Of a DNA stretch of 64,000 nucleotides, positions 27,303 to 35,683 are shown piece by piece. Positions within the stretch are counted from its first letter, which is position 1. Each line of letters starts with the position of its first letter. Location of the stretch: positions 120,059 through 184,058 of the forward strand of contig CASENB010000029.1 in the NCBI GenBank assembly GCA_949289305.1, given 5' to 3'. Origin of the DNA: an uncultured Spirochaetales bacterium (GTDB taxonomy: Bacteria > Spirochaetota > Spirochaetia > Sphaerochaetales > Sphaerochaetaceae). A program made the translations under genes and the position numbers. The notes under the pieces are model-generated. The model worked only from the letters and a program-made list of their open reading frames with translations, made no database searches and had not been told where the DNA came from.

Positions 27303-28516
27303 TGGAAAAAAGAAGAGAAAACTATGATGTCGTAGTTATCGGAGGGGGTGCTGGCGGAATGACAGCAGCCCTCTACGCAGGACGCGCAAGATTAAAGACG
27401 CTTCTTATCGAGAAGTCTTTAATCGGAGGACTTGCGACATATACTAGCGAGATTGAGAACTATCCTGGATTTCCTGAAGGCATTGACGGTACTGAGCTTA
27501 TGAAACTCTTTGATAAGCAGTTTAGAAAGTTCGGAGTTGATGTAAAGCTTACGGACGTTAAGAGTCTTGAAAAGGAAGGAAGTTTCTGGAAGGTATCAAC
27601 ATTCAGAACAGACTACATTGCAAAGGCCGTAATCGCAGCAACTGGAGGAAGGCCTAGAATGACAGGAGCTGAGAACGAAGAGAACTTTAGAGATAAGGGA
27701 ATATCGTTCTGTGCTACATGCGATGCTGCCCGCTATACAGGAAAGAAAGTTCTTATCATCGGAAGCGGAGATGCCGCAATCGAAGAAGGACTCTTCTTAA
27801 CCCGTTTCTGTTCGGAAGTATGGGTATCTGTTGTTCACGATGAGGGGATCATGGATGCCAACGAGGTTGCTAAAGAGAAAGCTCTTAAGAATGAGAAGAT
27901 GCACTTCATCTGGAATACGGGCGTGCACTCGTATGAAGGAGACGACCTTCTAAAGAGAGTTAACTTAAAGAATCTCAAGACGGGCGAAATAATCCCTGTG
28001 GACGTTGACGGATGTTTCCTTTTCATCGGATATCTTCCAAATACGAAGATATTTGAGAACCTCATAGAACTTGACAGCCGTGGCTATATCGTAACAAACG
28101 AGAACATGGAGACAAGCAGAGAAGGAATCTTTGCCGCAGGAGACGTAAGAAGCAAAGCTCTTCGTCAGGTTGCAACTGCGGTAGGTGATGGCGCTATTGC
28201 CGGAACGATGGCTGAGCGTTACATCTCCGAAGTCGAGACTATCGAGAGCGATATCCTAAGCAAGGAGAAGGTTCTTGTCTATTTCTATAATGCAAGTGAG
28301 AACGAGGATCAGACTATGCTTACAAGGGTCGAACTTTATAGCAAGGAAAAGAGCGTCACTTTAAAGGCTATAGACTGCTATAAGAGCGATAAGATCAGAA
28401 AGATACTTAACGCGCCAGAGACTCCAAGCATCGCAGTTTTTGAAAACGGGAAAGAGATCATTTCTTCTTCTCTAAGAGAGAAGGCCGATCTTTCATTTTT
28501 AGATGATAAAATCTAA
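27302..28516 (+). CDS. Thioredoxin-reductase-like flavoprotein with C-terminal thioredoxin-fold domain
   Basis: A 404-residue FAD/NAD(P)H oxidoreductase: FAD loop VVIGGGAGGMTAALYAGRAR, redox pair CATC (Cys137/Cys140), NADPH loop IGSGDAAIEEG and the second FAD motif GIFAAGDVR. Residues of about 315-404 look like a thioredoxin fold (KVLVYFYNASENEDQTML, then TPSIAVFENGKEI), but the CxxC is missing. It ends the tusA operon and could supply electrons to reduce imported sulfur or TusA persulfide (inference). Start 27302 is chosen for the TAATG overlap and AAGAGAGG site. Confidence 0.85.
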   Translation: MEKRRENYDVVVIGGGAGGMTAALYAGRARLKTLLIEKSLIGGLATYTSEIENYPGFPEGIDGTELMKLFDKQFRKFGVDVKLTDVKSLEKEGSFWKVSTFRTDYIAKAVIAATGGRPRMTGAENEENFRDKGISFCATCDAARYTGKKVLIIGSGDAAIEEGLFLTRFCSEVWVSVVHDEGIMDANEVAKEKALKNEKMHFIWNTGVHSYEGDDLLKRVNLKNLKTGEIIPVDVDGCFLFIGYLPNTKIFENLIELDSRGYIVTNENMETSREGIFAAGDVRSKALRQVATAVGDGAIAGTMAERYISEVETIESDILSKEKVLVYFYNASENEDQTMLTRVELYSKEKSVTLKAIDCYKSDKIRKILNAPETPSIAVFENGKEIISSSLREKADLSFLDDKI

Positions 28517-28527
28517 TATAATATTGA

Positions 28528-28567
28528 AAGGCTGTTCGTAAGGTTTAGGCTTTATGACAGCCTTTTT
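28528..28567 (+). terminator. Terminator of the tusA operon
   Basis: AAGGCTGT pairs with ACAGCCTT around a 21-base loop, then five T. The loop (TAGGCTTT...) resembles that of the hairpin at 63862-63906. Confidence 0.75.
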
Positions 28568-28605
28568 ACTTTGTCTCATTTTAAATACATCTAGAGATTG
28601 AATTG

Positions 28606-29520
28606 TCAACGACCTTCAGACAAGCCTGAAGGCTTGGACGTGAGCGTTTTGCCCACAGGCTCCGTTACCGGTTTGACAGTGGCACTCCATCCATACGGCT
28701 GATTGACTGCAGCCTGCCCAGACTTCGAGGTCTGGGTAATGTAGCTGTCGCGGATGTTGATGGCGGCATTCACATCTGCATGCATGCTGTTGCCACAATG
28801 CCTGCAGACGTATCTGTTTCCTTTCCTTGAAGCCTTGTCGATCGTCTTGCATACCGAACACTTCTGGCTCGTGTAGCGCGCATCGACGAACTCTACACTT
28901 ATGCCGTTCCTCTGGCACTTGTAGGCAATCTTGAACTCAAGGTCGGAGTATGACCAGGCAGAAAGCCATTTCCTCATGGTCTTGTTGCTCTTTCCTTTTA
29001 GCCTCTTCATGTTCATGGATGACAGATCTTCAAGGACATATATGGAGACATCCTCATCAGTGTTGGCAAGCTTCTTGGAAATGCAGTGGTTCTGATCATG
29101 AACAAACCTCTTCTCGCAGCCCGAGATGGCCTTGAGCCTCCTCCTGGCGCTGCGGGTGCCTTTCTCCTGCAGCTCAGAACGCACGTGATTGTATTTCCTC
29201 TTCACCCGCCTTGCATCCTTTGCTCCATAGTGGGTTCCATCAGAGGTTGTGACAATATTATAGACTCCCCTGTCCAAGCCCACTATCTTCCCATCGTTTT
29301 CAACTATATTGCAATCAGGGCATTCATAGATGAGATTTACGAATACCCTTCCTTTCCTGCTTATCCCTATGTTCGCTCCCTTCTGATTCCATCCTTCTGT
29401 CTCTGGATAGCGCTCAGTGAAGAACTCAGGGATTGATATTATTGTCTTTATCCTCCTGTCACAGGTGCTGAAGGTCAGCTGAGAGCCGCGCAGCGTGAGC
29501 GTGCGCACATCATAGCGCAT
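28606..29520 (-). mobile_element. tnpB: 5'-truncated TnpB (IS200/IS605-family RNA-guided nuclease)
   Basis: 304 residues, against about 370-400 for full TnpB. Kept: part of the wedge domain (TLTLRGSQLTF), RuvC-I VGLDRGVYNI, RuvC-II VLEDLSSM, the zinc finger CSVC...CRHC and RuvC-III HADVNAAINI, so the three catalytic acids are present. The N-terminal recognition helices are missing and the upstream sequence is jetC, not transposon. An AAAGGAGAAG site precedes ATG 29520, so the fragment could still be made. No tnpA is present. TnpB binds an omega-RNA encoded at and past its own 3' end, which is retained here. Confidence 0.85.
28621..28636 (-). repeat. Subterminal hairpin at the right end of the TnpB element
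   Basis: A perfect 6-bp stem with a tetraloop (CAAGCC-TTCA-GGCTTG on the minus strand) inside the last codons of tnpB, where IS200/IS605 elements carry their right-end hairpin and omega-RNA scaffold. A TTCAA lies about 20 bases further out (near 28596-28600) and could be the cleavage site; that boundary is uncertain. Confidence 0.45.
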
Positions 29521-29537
29521 CGTGCACTTCTCCTTTT

Positions 29538-30884
29538 GATGAACAGAGAGTTGAAGAGTTCAGCCAATACATTCAAAGAGAAACGGAAATACCGTCTCTG
29601 AAAGATTCGATTGAAAAGTCTAAAAAAGAATTAAATGAAATAGATTTCTTTGAACTAGATAGAATAGATGAAGAAATAAGAAAAGTCGAAGAGAGACTTA
29701 AGGTGTTAAGAAAAGAGAGCGAAGATAATGCAATACTTACAGGAAGTCTTAACAGCGAAATAAATACTGCAAAAGAGAATGTAATTTCCATAATGAACAG
29801 AATAAAGGAATTACAAGAGGAGACAAAAAGTAAATATAGCGAAGCCGAGATTTTAAAATTCGAGGAAGACTTTAAAAAGAGCTGGTATGAGAAGGTAAAC
29901 AGGAATGATGTTTTAAACCTTTATCAGACGAGTAAGAAGAGGTTTGAGACGAGCGCAAATGAAAAGATGAAAGACCTTCAAAATTTAAGAAGCTCTTATA
30001 ATGGAAAATGGCATTCAAGCTACGACTGTTATCAGGTGGAAGATAACGATGAATTCGACAGTGAGTTGAAAAAACTTTCTGAAAATGATCTTCCAAGGCA
30101 TTTAGATGAGATAGCAGAGGCAAAGATTAGAGCTCGTGATCAGCTTAAAAACGATTTTCTTTCAAAGATGAGCGACAATATAAAGAACGTTGAGAGTCAG
30201 ATCAGGGATTTTAACAGCATACTCGGTAAATATACTTTCGGAGGGGACACTTATTCTTTCTCTGTTACGCCAAGCAAAGAGAATAGAAATTTCTATGATA
30301 TGTTCATGGATGACGAGTTCTTGCTCTCTCCAAATTTTGAAAGTACGCTCTTTGCAGATTCCTTTACAAACAAGTACGAAAAAGAGATAGACATGCTCTT
30401 TTCCATCCTTGTTCCTGAAAGAGCTAGTGTAAAAGCTGATAAGGATATCGAAAAGCAGATAGCAACTTATACTGATTACAAAGCCTATTTGAATTTCGAT
30501 ATGAACGTAAAAGACAGTTCAGGGGATATTCAAAAACTCTCTAAGAATATGAAATACAAATCTGGAGGAGAGACTCAGATCCCGTTCTATATTTCAATAC
30601 TTGTCTCCTTTGCCCAAGTTTGCAGAATGAAAAGTATGAAAGGCAGAAGTACCGTGCGCCTAGTAATATTCGATGAGGCCTTTAGCAAAATGGATGGGGA
30701 GAGAATAAGAACATGTTTAAAACTATTGAAAGAGGATTTTGATCTTCAAGTAATTTTCTCAGCCCCTCCCGATAAGCTAAAAGACGTCGCAGTCTATACA
30801 AACGACATCCTCGTCGCATATAAAACGAGTGGCGCATCTTTTATTGAGAAATTTAGAAAATCGGATGAGTTAAAAGATGAGTAA
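29538..30884 (+). pseudogene. jetC: Wadjet JetC (SMC-like ATPase), only the C-terminal third left
   Basis: About 448 codons with no proper start, joined to the truncated tnpB near 29521-29540. Coiled-coil residues (SIEKSKKELNEI...) lead to the SMC head end: signature KYKSGGETQIPF, Walker B RLVIFDEAFSKMD and IFSAPPDKL. The Walker A half and most of the arm are lost; JetC is normally about 1,100 residues. JetA and JetB are also absent. In Wadjet, JetABC form the condensin-like motor that senses circular plasmids and JetD cuts them. The stop overlaps the jetD start by 8 bases, as in intact operons. Confidence 0.85.
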
Positions 30885-32091
30885 TGAGAAATTGTTAAAA
30901 GACCTTTTATTGAAGTGGGAGAATAGCGAATCTTTTAAAGGTAAGGAGAACTCACGCCGTATCCTAGTAAAAGATGTCTCTTCCTATTATTCCGATTATA
31001 AGGAGAAGGAAGCTTTCATCTCTTTTATAAAAGAATTAAAGGATGAAGGTATCGTAGATTTCTCTTGGAGCAAAAGTGAGAAGGGAAATTTAATAAAGGA
31101 AGTATGGCTAGCGTCCTACGATGAAGAAACTATATCCAAAGCTTATAGTAAGGCAAAATTGAGACGCTTGGATGAATTTCTTAAAACTCTTGAAGAGAAT
31201 ATGGACGTGGCAATTAATAGTACATCAGATGAGAAAATTTCATCTTTCCTTCTTGCTTTAAAAAACAAGACAGAGCAAAACAAGAAGGTTCCAAGGCGAT
31301 ATTTCTCAGCAGAAGATAATGATTTCAACAAGACTCTATTGTCTGTAGTTTTGGAAATCGTAAAAGATAAAAAGGAAGAGACCCCACGCTTATTTAGTAC
31401 AAGGGTATTAAAAGACTCTAAGGAATTTGAAAAAACATACAAGGCGTCTGCTATAAAGCTCATTAAATCTGCATACGGCTTTCAAGAGGAAAGTGATGAC
31501 GATATTCTCGCATCGTTTAATATTGTAAAGTATCCAGAGATCATAGAGTTTAAAGGCAAATTCAAAATCACTTTTAATGATTCAAGTTTTGTAGACTACA
31601 CGCCTTTAAAATATGGGGCGTATATTAATAGCCAAAGTGTTGGCAATATTAGATGCATAGAACTAAAAGCTGAAAGGATAATGCTTATAGAAAACAAAGC
31701 AAATTACTATGAATATATAAAAAGCAGCAGTGATAAAGAGGCTGTGATATTTCATGGAGGCTTTCATAGTCCATGCAAAAGGAAATTCCTTTCTCTGATC
31801 GAAGATACGTTAAGTGAGAACGTATCGGTTTTCCATTGGGGAGATATTGATCTTGGTGGATTTCAAATCTTCATGACTGTAAAGGAGGTGTTTCCTTCCC
31901 TTATTCCGTACAAGATGGATAAGAAAACGATACTCTCTAATTTTGATAAAGTTCAAAAAATAGAAGACATATTTTATCTAGATAAAATAAAGAACTTAAT
32001 TGAAGATGATAGATATATAGAATTTAAAGACGTTTTGGAATTTTTATATGAGGCAAGAGTTAGGCTTGAACAAGAAAGTCTTTTACTATGA
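30877..32091 (+). CDS. jetD: Wadjet JetD nuclease subunit (DUF3322/DUF2220)
   Basis: A 404-residue protein: N-terminal helical arm domain, RVLKDSKEFEKTYK in the middle and a C-terminal Toprim-like nuclease domain with IENKANYYEY, VIFHGGFHSPCKRKFLSLIE and the metal-binding HWGDIDLGGFQIF. JetD cleaves plasmid DNA once JetABC has extruded it. The gene has no visible damage, but without JetABC it should be functionless or have a new role. Spacing and overlap with the jetC remnant are those of the ancestral operon. Confidence 0.88.
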   Translation: MSNEKLLKDLLLKWENSESFKGKENSRRILVKDVSSYYSDYKEKEAFISFIKELKDEGIVDFSWSKSEKGNLIKEVWLASYDEETISKAYSKAKLRRLDEFLKTLEENMDVAINSTSDEKISSFLLALKNKTEQNKKVPRRYFSAEDNDFNKTLLSVVLEIVKDKKEETPRLFSTRVLKDSKEFEKTYKASAIKLIKSAYGFQEESDDDILASFNIVKYPEIIEFKGKFKITFNDSSFVDYTPLKYGAYINSQSVGNIRCIELKAERIMLIENKANYYEYIKSSSDKEAVIFHGGFHSPCKRKFLSLIEDTLSENVSVFHWGDIDLGGFQIFMTVKEVFPSLIPYKMDKKTILSNFDKVQKIEDIFYLDKIKNLIEDDRYIEFKDVLEFLYEARVRLEQESLLL

Positions 32092-32236
32092 GAAGATTTT
32101 ATTGTGATTTGAAATACTATAATTCTAAAAACAAAATAAGTTTTAATAATCAGTAAATTCTAACTTTAATCTTTACATATATAATCAAGGCAAATAAAAT
32201 ATGAACAGTTAGACTATATATTCATAGGGGTATTAT

Positions 32237-33049
32237 ATGAAAAAACTTGCATTAGCTTTGTTGCTTATTGTGGCTTTAGTTTTCACATCTTGTTCTACTT
32301 TCAGAGCAGATTATTATGTAGAAGACAAGTTCTATACTACTCAAGAGGCTGATACTTTTGCGGATCCAGGAGAGCCTAGCCTTCCTTACAGTAAAGTCTT
32401 TATTGGATGGGCTCAAGATGGAAGTGATGAGATCGTAACCGATTGGACTGTACCTGATAATAAAACACATCGTTATGATGCTGTGCTAGAAGATAATGTA
32501 TGCTTCTATCTAAATGGAAGGCTTTGGAAGGCTATTCCTGTTTCAGAGTTTGCAGATCCAGGAGAACCAGAGGAGAAACTTATACCAAGAGGATATGAGT
32601 TCTTAGGATGGCTTGCGGAACCAGATTATCAAATATTTACGGATTGGGAGAATCTACCGGAAAATGTATTAAGATTTGATGCTCTCTTAGTTGAAACTTC
32701 TGTGCAATCTGATATTGGGGCACATAACGTAAAACTAAACTTTAATCCATACAGACAGATTGAAGTTCTTGGTCCTGTATTTATTAGTGAAACATATGAA
32801 ATCGTAGACGGATCTGTAAAGATCGGCGGAATCGGATATAACGACATGATGAAGGCTGCCGTTGAGAAGTACCCAGAGGCAGATCAGGTAATCGATATTG
32901 TTGTTGATTACACAACTGAACGCTATACAATTCAGTACGATTCAAATGGTAATATAATTGATGAATTAAGCCAAAAATATCCTGCATCTGTAAAGGATGT
33001 TTATATCAGAACAGCTTCATACACAGGATTAGCAATCAACATTAAATAA
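32237..33049 (+). CDS. Lipoprotein with two InlB-type (Listeria-Bacteroides) repeats
   Basis: A 270-residue lipoprotein: lipobox LVFTSC at residues 14-19, then two copies of a short beta module (FADPGEPSLPYSKVFIGWA and FADPGEPEEKLIPRGYEFLGW), each ending in TDW. The C-terminal 120 residues form a different domain (GGIGYNDMMKAAVEKYPEADQVID) seen in small spirochaetal lipoproteins. Surface-exposed or periplasmic; the function is unknown. Ribosome site AGGGG before the ATG. It ends at a strong terminator. Confidence 0.7.
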   Translation: MKKLALALLLIVALVFTSCSTFRADYYVEDKFYTTQEADTFADPGEPSLPYSKVFIGWAQDGSDEIVTDWTVPDNKTHRYDAVLEDNVCFYLNGRLWKAIPVSEFADPGEPEEKLIPRGYEFLGWLAEPDYQIFTDWENLPENVLRFDALLVETSVQSDIGAHNVKLNFNPYRQIEVLGPVFISETYEIVDGSVKIGGIGYNDMMKAAVEKYPEADQVIDIVVDYTTERYTIQYDSNGNIIDELSQKYPASVKDVYIRTASYTGLAINIK

Positions 33050-33069
33050 CTCTTCTAAAATAGAGAATA

Positions 33070-33115
33070 GGGGCTTAATGATGGATAATCCGCATTGAGT
33101 CCCTTATTTTTTTTT
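33070..33115 (+). terminator. Terminator of the repeat lipoprotein gene
   Basis: GGGGCTTAATG pairs with CATTGAGTCCC (11 bp with two G-U pairs), then CTTA and a run of nine T. Confidence 0.85.
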
Positions 33116-33118
33116 GTA

Positions 33119-33147
33119 CAAAAAAATCTCATGCCTTTCAGCGTGAG
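33119..33147 (-). terminator. Terminator of the minus-strand nuclease gene
   Basis: Read on the minus strand, CTCACGC pairs with GCATGAG around a 6-base loop, followed by A then seven T. It sits 22 bases past the stop of the minus-strand nuclease gene, back to back with the plus-strand terminator. Confidence 0.75.
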
Positions 33148-33168
33148 AAGTAAATATTAAGCAAAGTC

Positions 33169-34065
33169 TTATTCTGGATTACAACGCGAACATGGGATAT
33201 AGCCTTCCGATCTTACTTCATCGTAGCTTTTATCTGTCAGTTTATAATTCTTTGAGTCTGTAGCTGGGGCTCCCGAACAATCTAAGCGGTGAAAGCGTTT
33301 CGTATTCGTATTTAAAATGAATGTAGCTTCATCTATTGTAATCTCATCTTCTGGTTCTTCGGTGCTTAATCTGTTGTTTCCCGTCTTATAATCTAGCGTG
33401 ATGCCAGGCTGTATGTTTGCTATATATACGCAATAATCTGCTTCTTCATCACAATTAAGACAATCTGATTCTATCGTAACACCATATGCTAGCAGGTTAT
33501 CTCCATTCCCGAAGTCTGGGGTAACTCTGTATAGGACTTGATGGTCTCTCTCTTCTTTTATATGGCTTGCCGTCATATTCTCAAATGGAAGCATCCCTTC
33601 GTTATTGAAATCCCTTGTCCCTGTCATCAGATTCTCTGGATCATCCTGAAGTCCGCTAAGCTGGAAGGCTAATAGATGCGCCCTCGCGTATAACCATCCG
33701 CCAGGAACGATTGATGTGTCATATTCTTTCTGATGCCATCCTGTTGGTTCTGTATTGAGGGTTTCCCTGTCATATGTCGGCATATGGCCATAATCAAATA
33801 GCCCCCAGCAGACACCAACACGACCAAGATCGTCTAAAGAACTTAATTCGATAAAGTAGCCTCTTTTTTGTGCTTTTTCTTTCTCTTCAGCGCTAAAGTA
33901 TGGAACGTTATCGTTTAATACGGTTACTAGCTGATCTTTTGCATTCTCATCTTCTTCATTCCCCATACCGAAAAATGGGAAGAATTCGCATGAGCAAAGT
34001 AAAAGAACGACTACTAAAAGGATCGTACTTGCCTTAAAAATACGTCCTAGTGCTCTCTTTTTCAT
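33169..34065 (-). CDS. DNA/RNA non-specific endonuclease-like lipoprotein
   Basis: About 298 residues: lipobox LLLCSC near residue 24, then a beta-beta-metal nuclease core similar to EndA/DNA-entry nucleases (PGGWLYARAHLLAFQLSG, NLMTGTRDFNNEGMLPFE, with His in the RAHL motif and the metal-binding Asn). The C-terminus has a small Cys-rich module (HRLDCSGAP...IPCSRCNPE) found on surface nucleases. Such enzymes degrade extracellular DNA for nutrients or uptake. Start 34065 is chosen for the AAAGGAGAG site; an in-frame ATG at 34110 is upstream. The next gene upstream ends 10 bases before. Confidence 0.75.
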   Translation of the reverse strand: MKKRALGRIFKASTILLVVVLLLCSCEFFPFFGMGNEEDENAKDQLVTVLNDNVPYFSAEEKEKAQKRGYFIELSSLDDLGRVGVCWGLFDYGHMPTYDRETLNTEPTGWHQKEYDTSIVPGGWLYARAHLLAFQLSGLQDDPENLMTGTRDFNNEGMLPFENMTASHIKEERDHQVLYRVTPDFGNGDNLLAYGVTIESDCLNCDEEADYCVYIANIQPGITLDYKTGNNRLSTEEPEDEITIDEATFILNTNTKRFHRLDCSGAPATDSKNYKLTDKSYDEVRSEGYIPCSRCNPE

Positions 34066-34075
34066 AATCTCTCCT

Positions 34076-34480
34076 TTATCTTGCATATTCTTCAAGCATG
34101 ATCTCATCATGCGAATAACCTTTTATCTTTTCTGTCTTTTTCAAGGTCCAGCCTCTTAAATCGAAATTAAGTTTTCTGTCTGACGGATATTTCAAATCAA
34201 AACGAAATATGAGAATTCTTTGAATATCGTCTGGAATGACGTTTGGAATTGCATCTGCTTCTAAAAAGATGATTCCATCTTCTGCTTTTAATGGATTTGC
34301 AAGCACTATTACATTTCCGCCATCTTCTTCTTTAAATTGGGATGCACCATATTCGTTGCTGATAATCTCTTTGCTATATGAAAATAGTTTTTTCCTTATC
34401 TCTCTATCTTTACTCTGCCTTTTATGATAGAAAGACAGTCCTCCGTCAACATCTGTACATAAAGCTATTGTTTTCATCAT
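34076..34480 (-). CDS. Hypothetical protein upstream of the nuclease gene
   Basis: A 134-residue soluble protein (ALCTDVDGGLSFYHKRQS near the start, then FLEADAIPNVIPDDIQRILI). I recognise no family; the first strand followed by DVDGG resembles small conserved proteins related to cyclophilin/RNase-barrel folds, but I cannot support it. Two adjacent ATG codons lie behind AGAGGCA. It is co-directional with the nuclease and 10 bases upstream, so probably one operon. Confidence 0.5.
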   Translation of the reverse strand: MMKTIALCTDVDGGLSFYHKRQSKDREIRKKLFSYSKEIISNEYGASQFKEEDGGNVIVLANPLKAEDGIIFLEADAIPNVIPDDIQRILIFRFDLKYPSDRKLNFDLRGWTLKKTEKIKGYSHDEIMLEEYAR

Positions 34481-34692
34481 TGCCTCTAATTAAGTAATAC
34501 TTTTTAAGTGGTGTGGGTTACTTAAATTTCAATAATTTTTTTATATTTAAAAAATGGTGGTACAGACTGATAATAAAAATACGTAATAAGAATTTATGCT
34601 TTTATTATTTGATGCTTTTTGTTTATATCTTATACATTTGTTTTCAACATGCATTTAGATATAATATGATTTTAACCTAGATAAAGTTATTG

Positions 34693-35565
34693 TCAGAATA
34701 TGTTAAACTCAAATTCGATATGTCTTCTAAAATGGTTTGTAAATGTCCTTGTGTCATTAAAAGGGATGTCCTCAAACTCTATTGCGACATAGCTGTTTCT
34801 ATTTTTTAAATATCCTCCTGTGTAGATTACTACGGCAGGGCTGTCGCTTTTTGCCTTTAGTTCTACATCTCTGCCTTTTAGGCAAACCGTTTTATCTCCA
34901 CTTAATATAAAAGCGTTGTTAATGCCATTCGAGAACTTTAGGTCTTTGCTTTCTATTGCGCTTTTGAGCTCTTTGTACTCTCTAAAATCAAATGGGGTGC
35001 CTTTTACTTCAATTATCTCTTTTGCGCTATGGTCGCTATTGTTGATGACTACACGATCTGAATCTATTCTCATCTCATGGTTTTCTATTGTCTTTCCTTG
35101 ATCTAGATTAAAATAGAGATGGCTTGTCATATCTGAAAGCGTATTCTTATCTGATAGCATCTCAAAGTCTATTAAAAGACGGTTTTCTTTTAGGCCAAAA
35201 GTTACTGTATAGGCGCATTTTGCCTTGATGTTGTCGTCGTCTTTTTCTCTTACTAATGCATATGTTATTTTATCTTCTGTTTGTTCTATTTTCTTAAACA
35301 CGGCTTTTCGTGCGTTTTTTCCACCATGAAGGGAGTTGCCGTTATCATTATTGTCTAAGACTAGATCCCTTATCTTTGCCCCTTTTATCCTACCTGCAAA
35401 AGGGAATATCGTATTGCCGCTATAGCTAGGATCTGTGCTGTGGCTTTTTTCGCTTTCTAATGTAAGGGTGATGTTTCTGTTTATTTCTTTTAAATATATG
35501 GAATGAATTGCAGCAGAGTACGGTGTGCATTCAAGTTTTATATAATCATTTTCTATATTGTCCAT
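34693..35565 (-). CDS. Aldose 1-epimerase (galactose mutarotase) family protein
   Basis: A 290-residue beta-sandwich protein that interconverts alpha and beta anomers of free sugars. Marks: NTIFPFAGRIKGAKI, GNSLHGGKNARKAVFKK with a catalytic-type His, HLYFNLDQG with the second His, and a late Glu in VAIEFEDIPFN. Divergent from the DUF5107-TPR gene across a 118-base region with an inverted repeat, so both are probably controlled together. Its role fits the sugar region downstream. Confidence 0.85.
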   Translation of the reverse strand: MDNIENDYIKLECTPYSAAIHSIYLKEINRNITLTLESEKSHSTDPSYSGNTIFPFAGRIKGAKIRDLVLDNNDNGNSLHGGKNARKAVFKKIEQTEDKITYALVREKDDDNIKAKCAYTVTFGLKENRLLIDFEMLSDKNTLSDMTSHLYFNLDQGKTIENHEMRIDSDRVVINNSDHSAKEIIEVKGTPFDFREYKELKSAIESKDLKFSNGINNAFILSGDKTVCLKGRDVELKAKSDSPAVVIYTGGYLKNRNSYVAIEFEDIPFNDTRTFTNHFRRHIEFEFNIF

Positions 35566-35598
35566 ATGGATAATTATATCTTTAAAAGTCTTTAAAAG

Positions 35599-35644
35599 GA
35601 GAGCAATTTTTTACAATATTTAAGCAATTTACGACATTGCTCTC
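35599..35644. promoter_or_regulatory. Inverted repeat in the divergent epimerase/DUF5107 region
   Basis: GAGAGCAAT (35599-35607) and ATTGCTCTC (35636-35644) form a perfect 9-bp inverted repeat with a 28-base spacer. The left arm continues into AGCAATTTTTTACAA, nearly identical to AGCAATTTTTTGTAA at 43764-43778 before the sugar ABC transporter. A likely operator or looping site. Confidence 0.45.
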
Positions 35645-35683
35645 TAAATATTCCAATAGTATGCTCTCTATAAAGGAGGCAAT

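Noticed and set aside
29086..29436. ORF on the plus strand inside tnpB
   Set aside because: Shadow of tnpB codon bias; no ribosome site and no recognisable motif.
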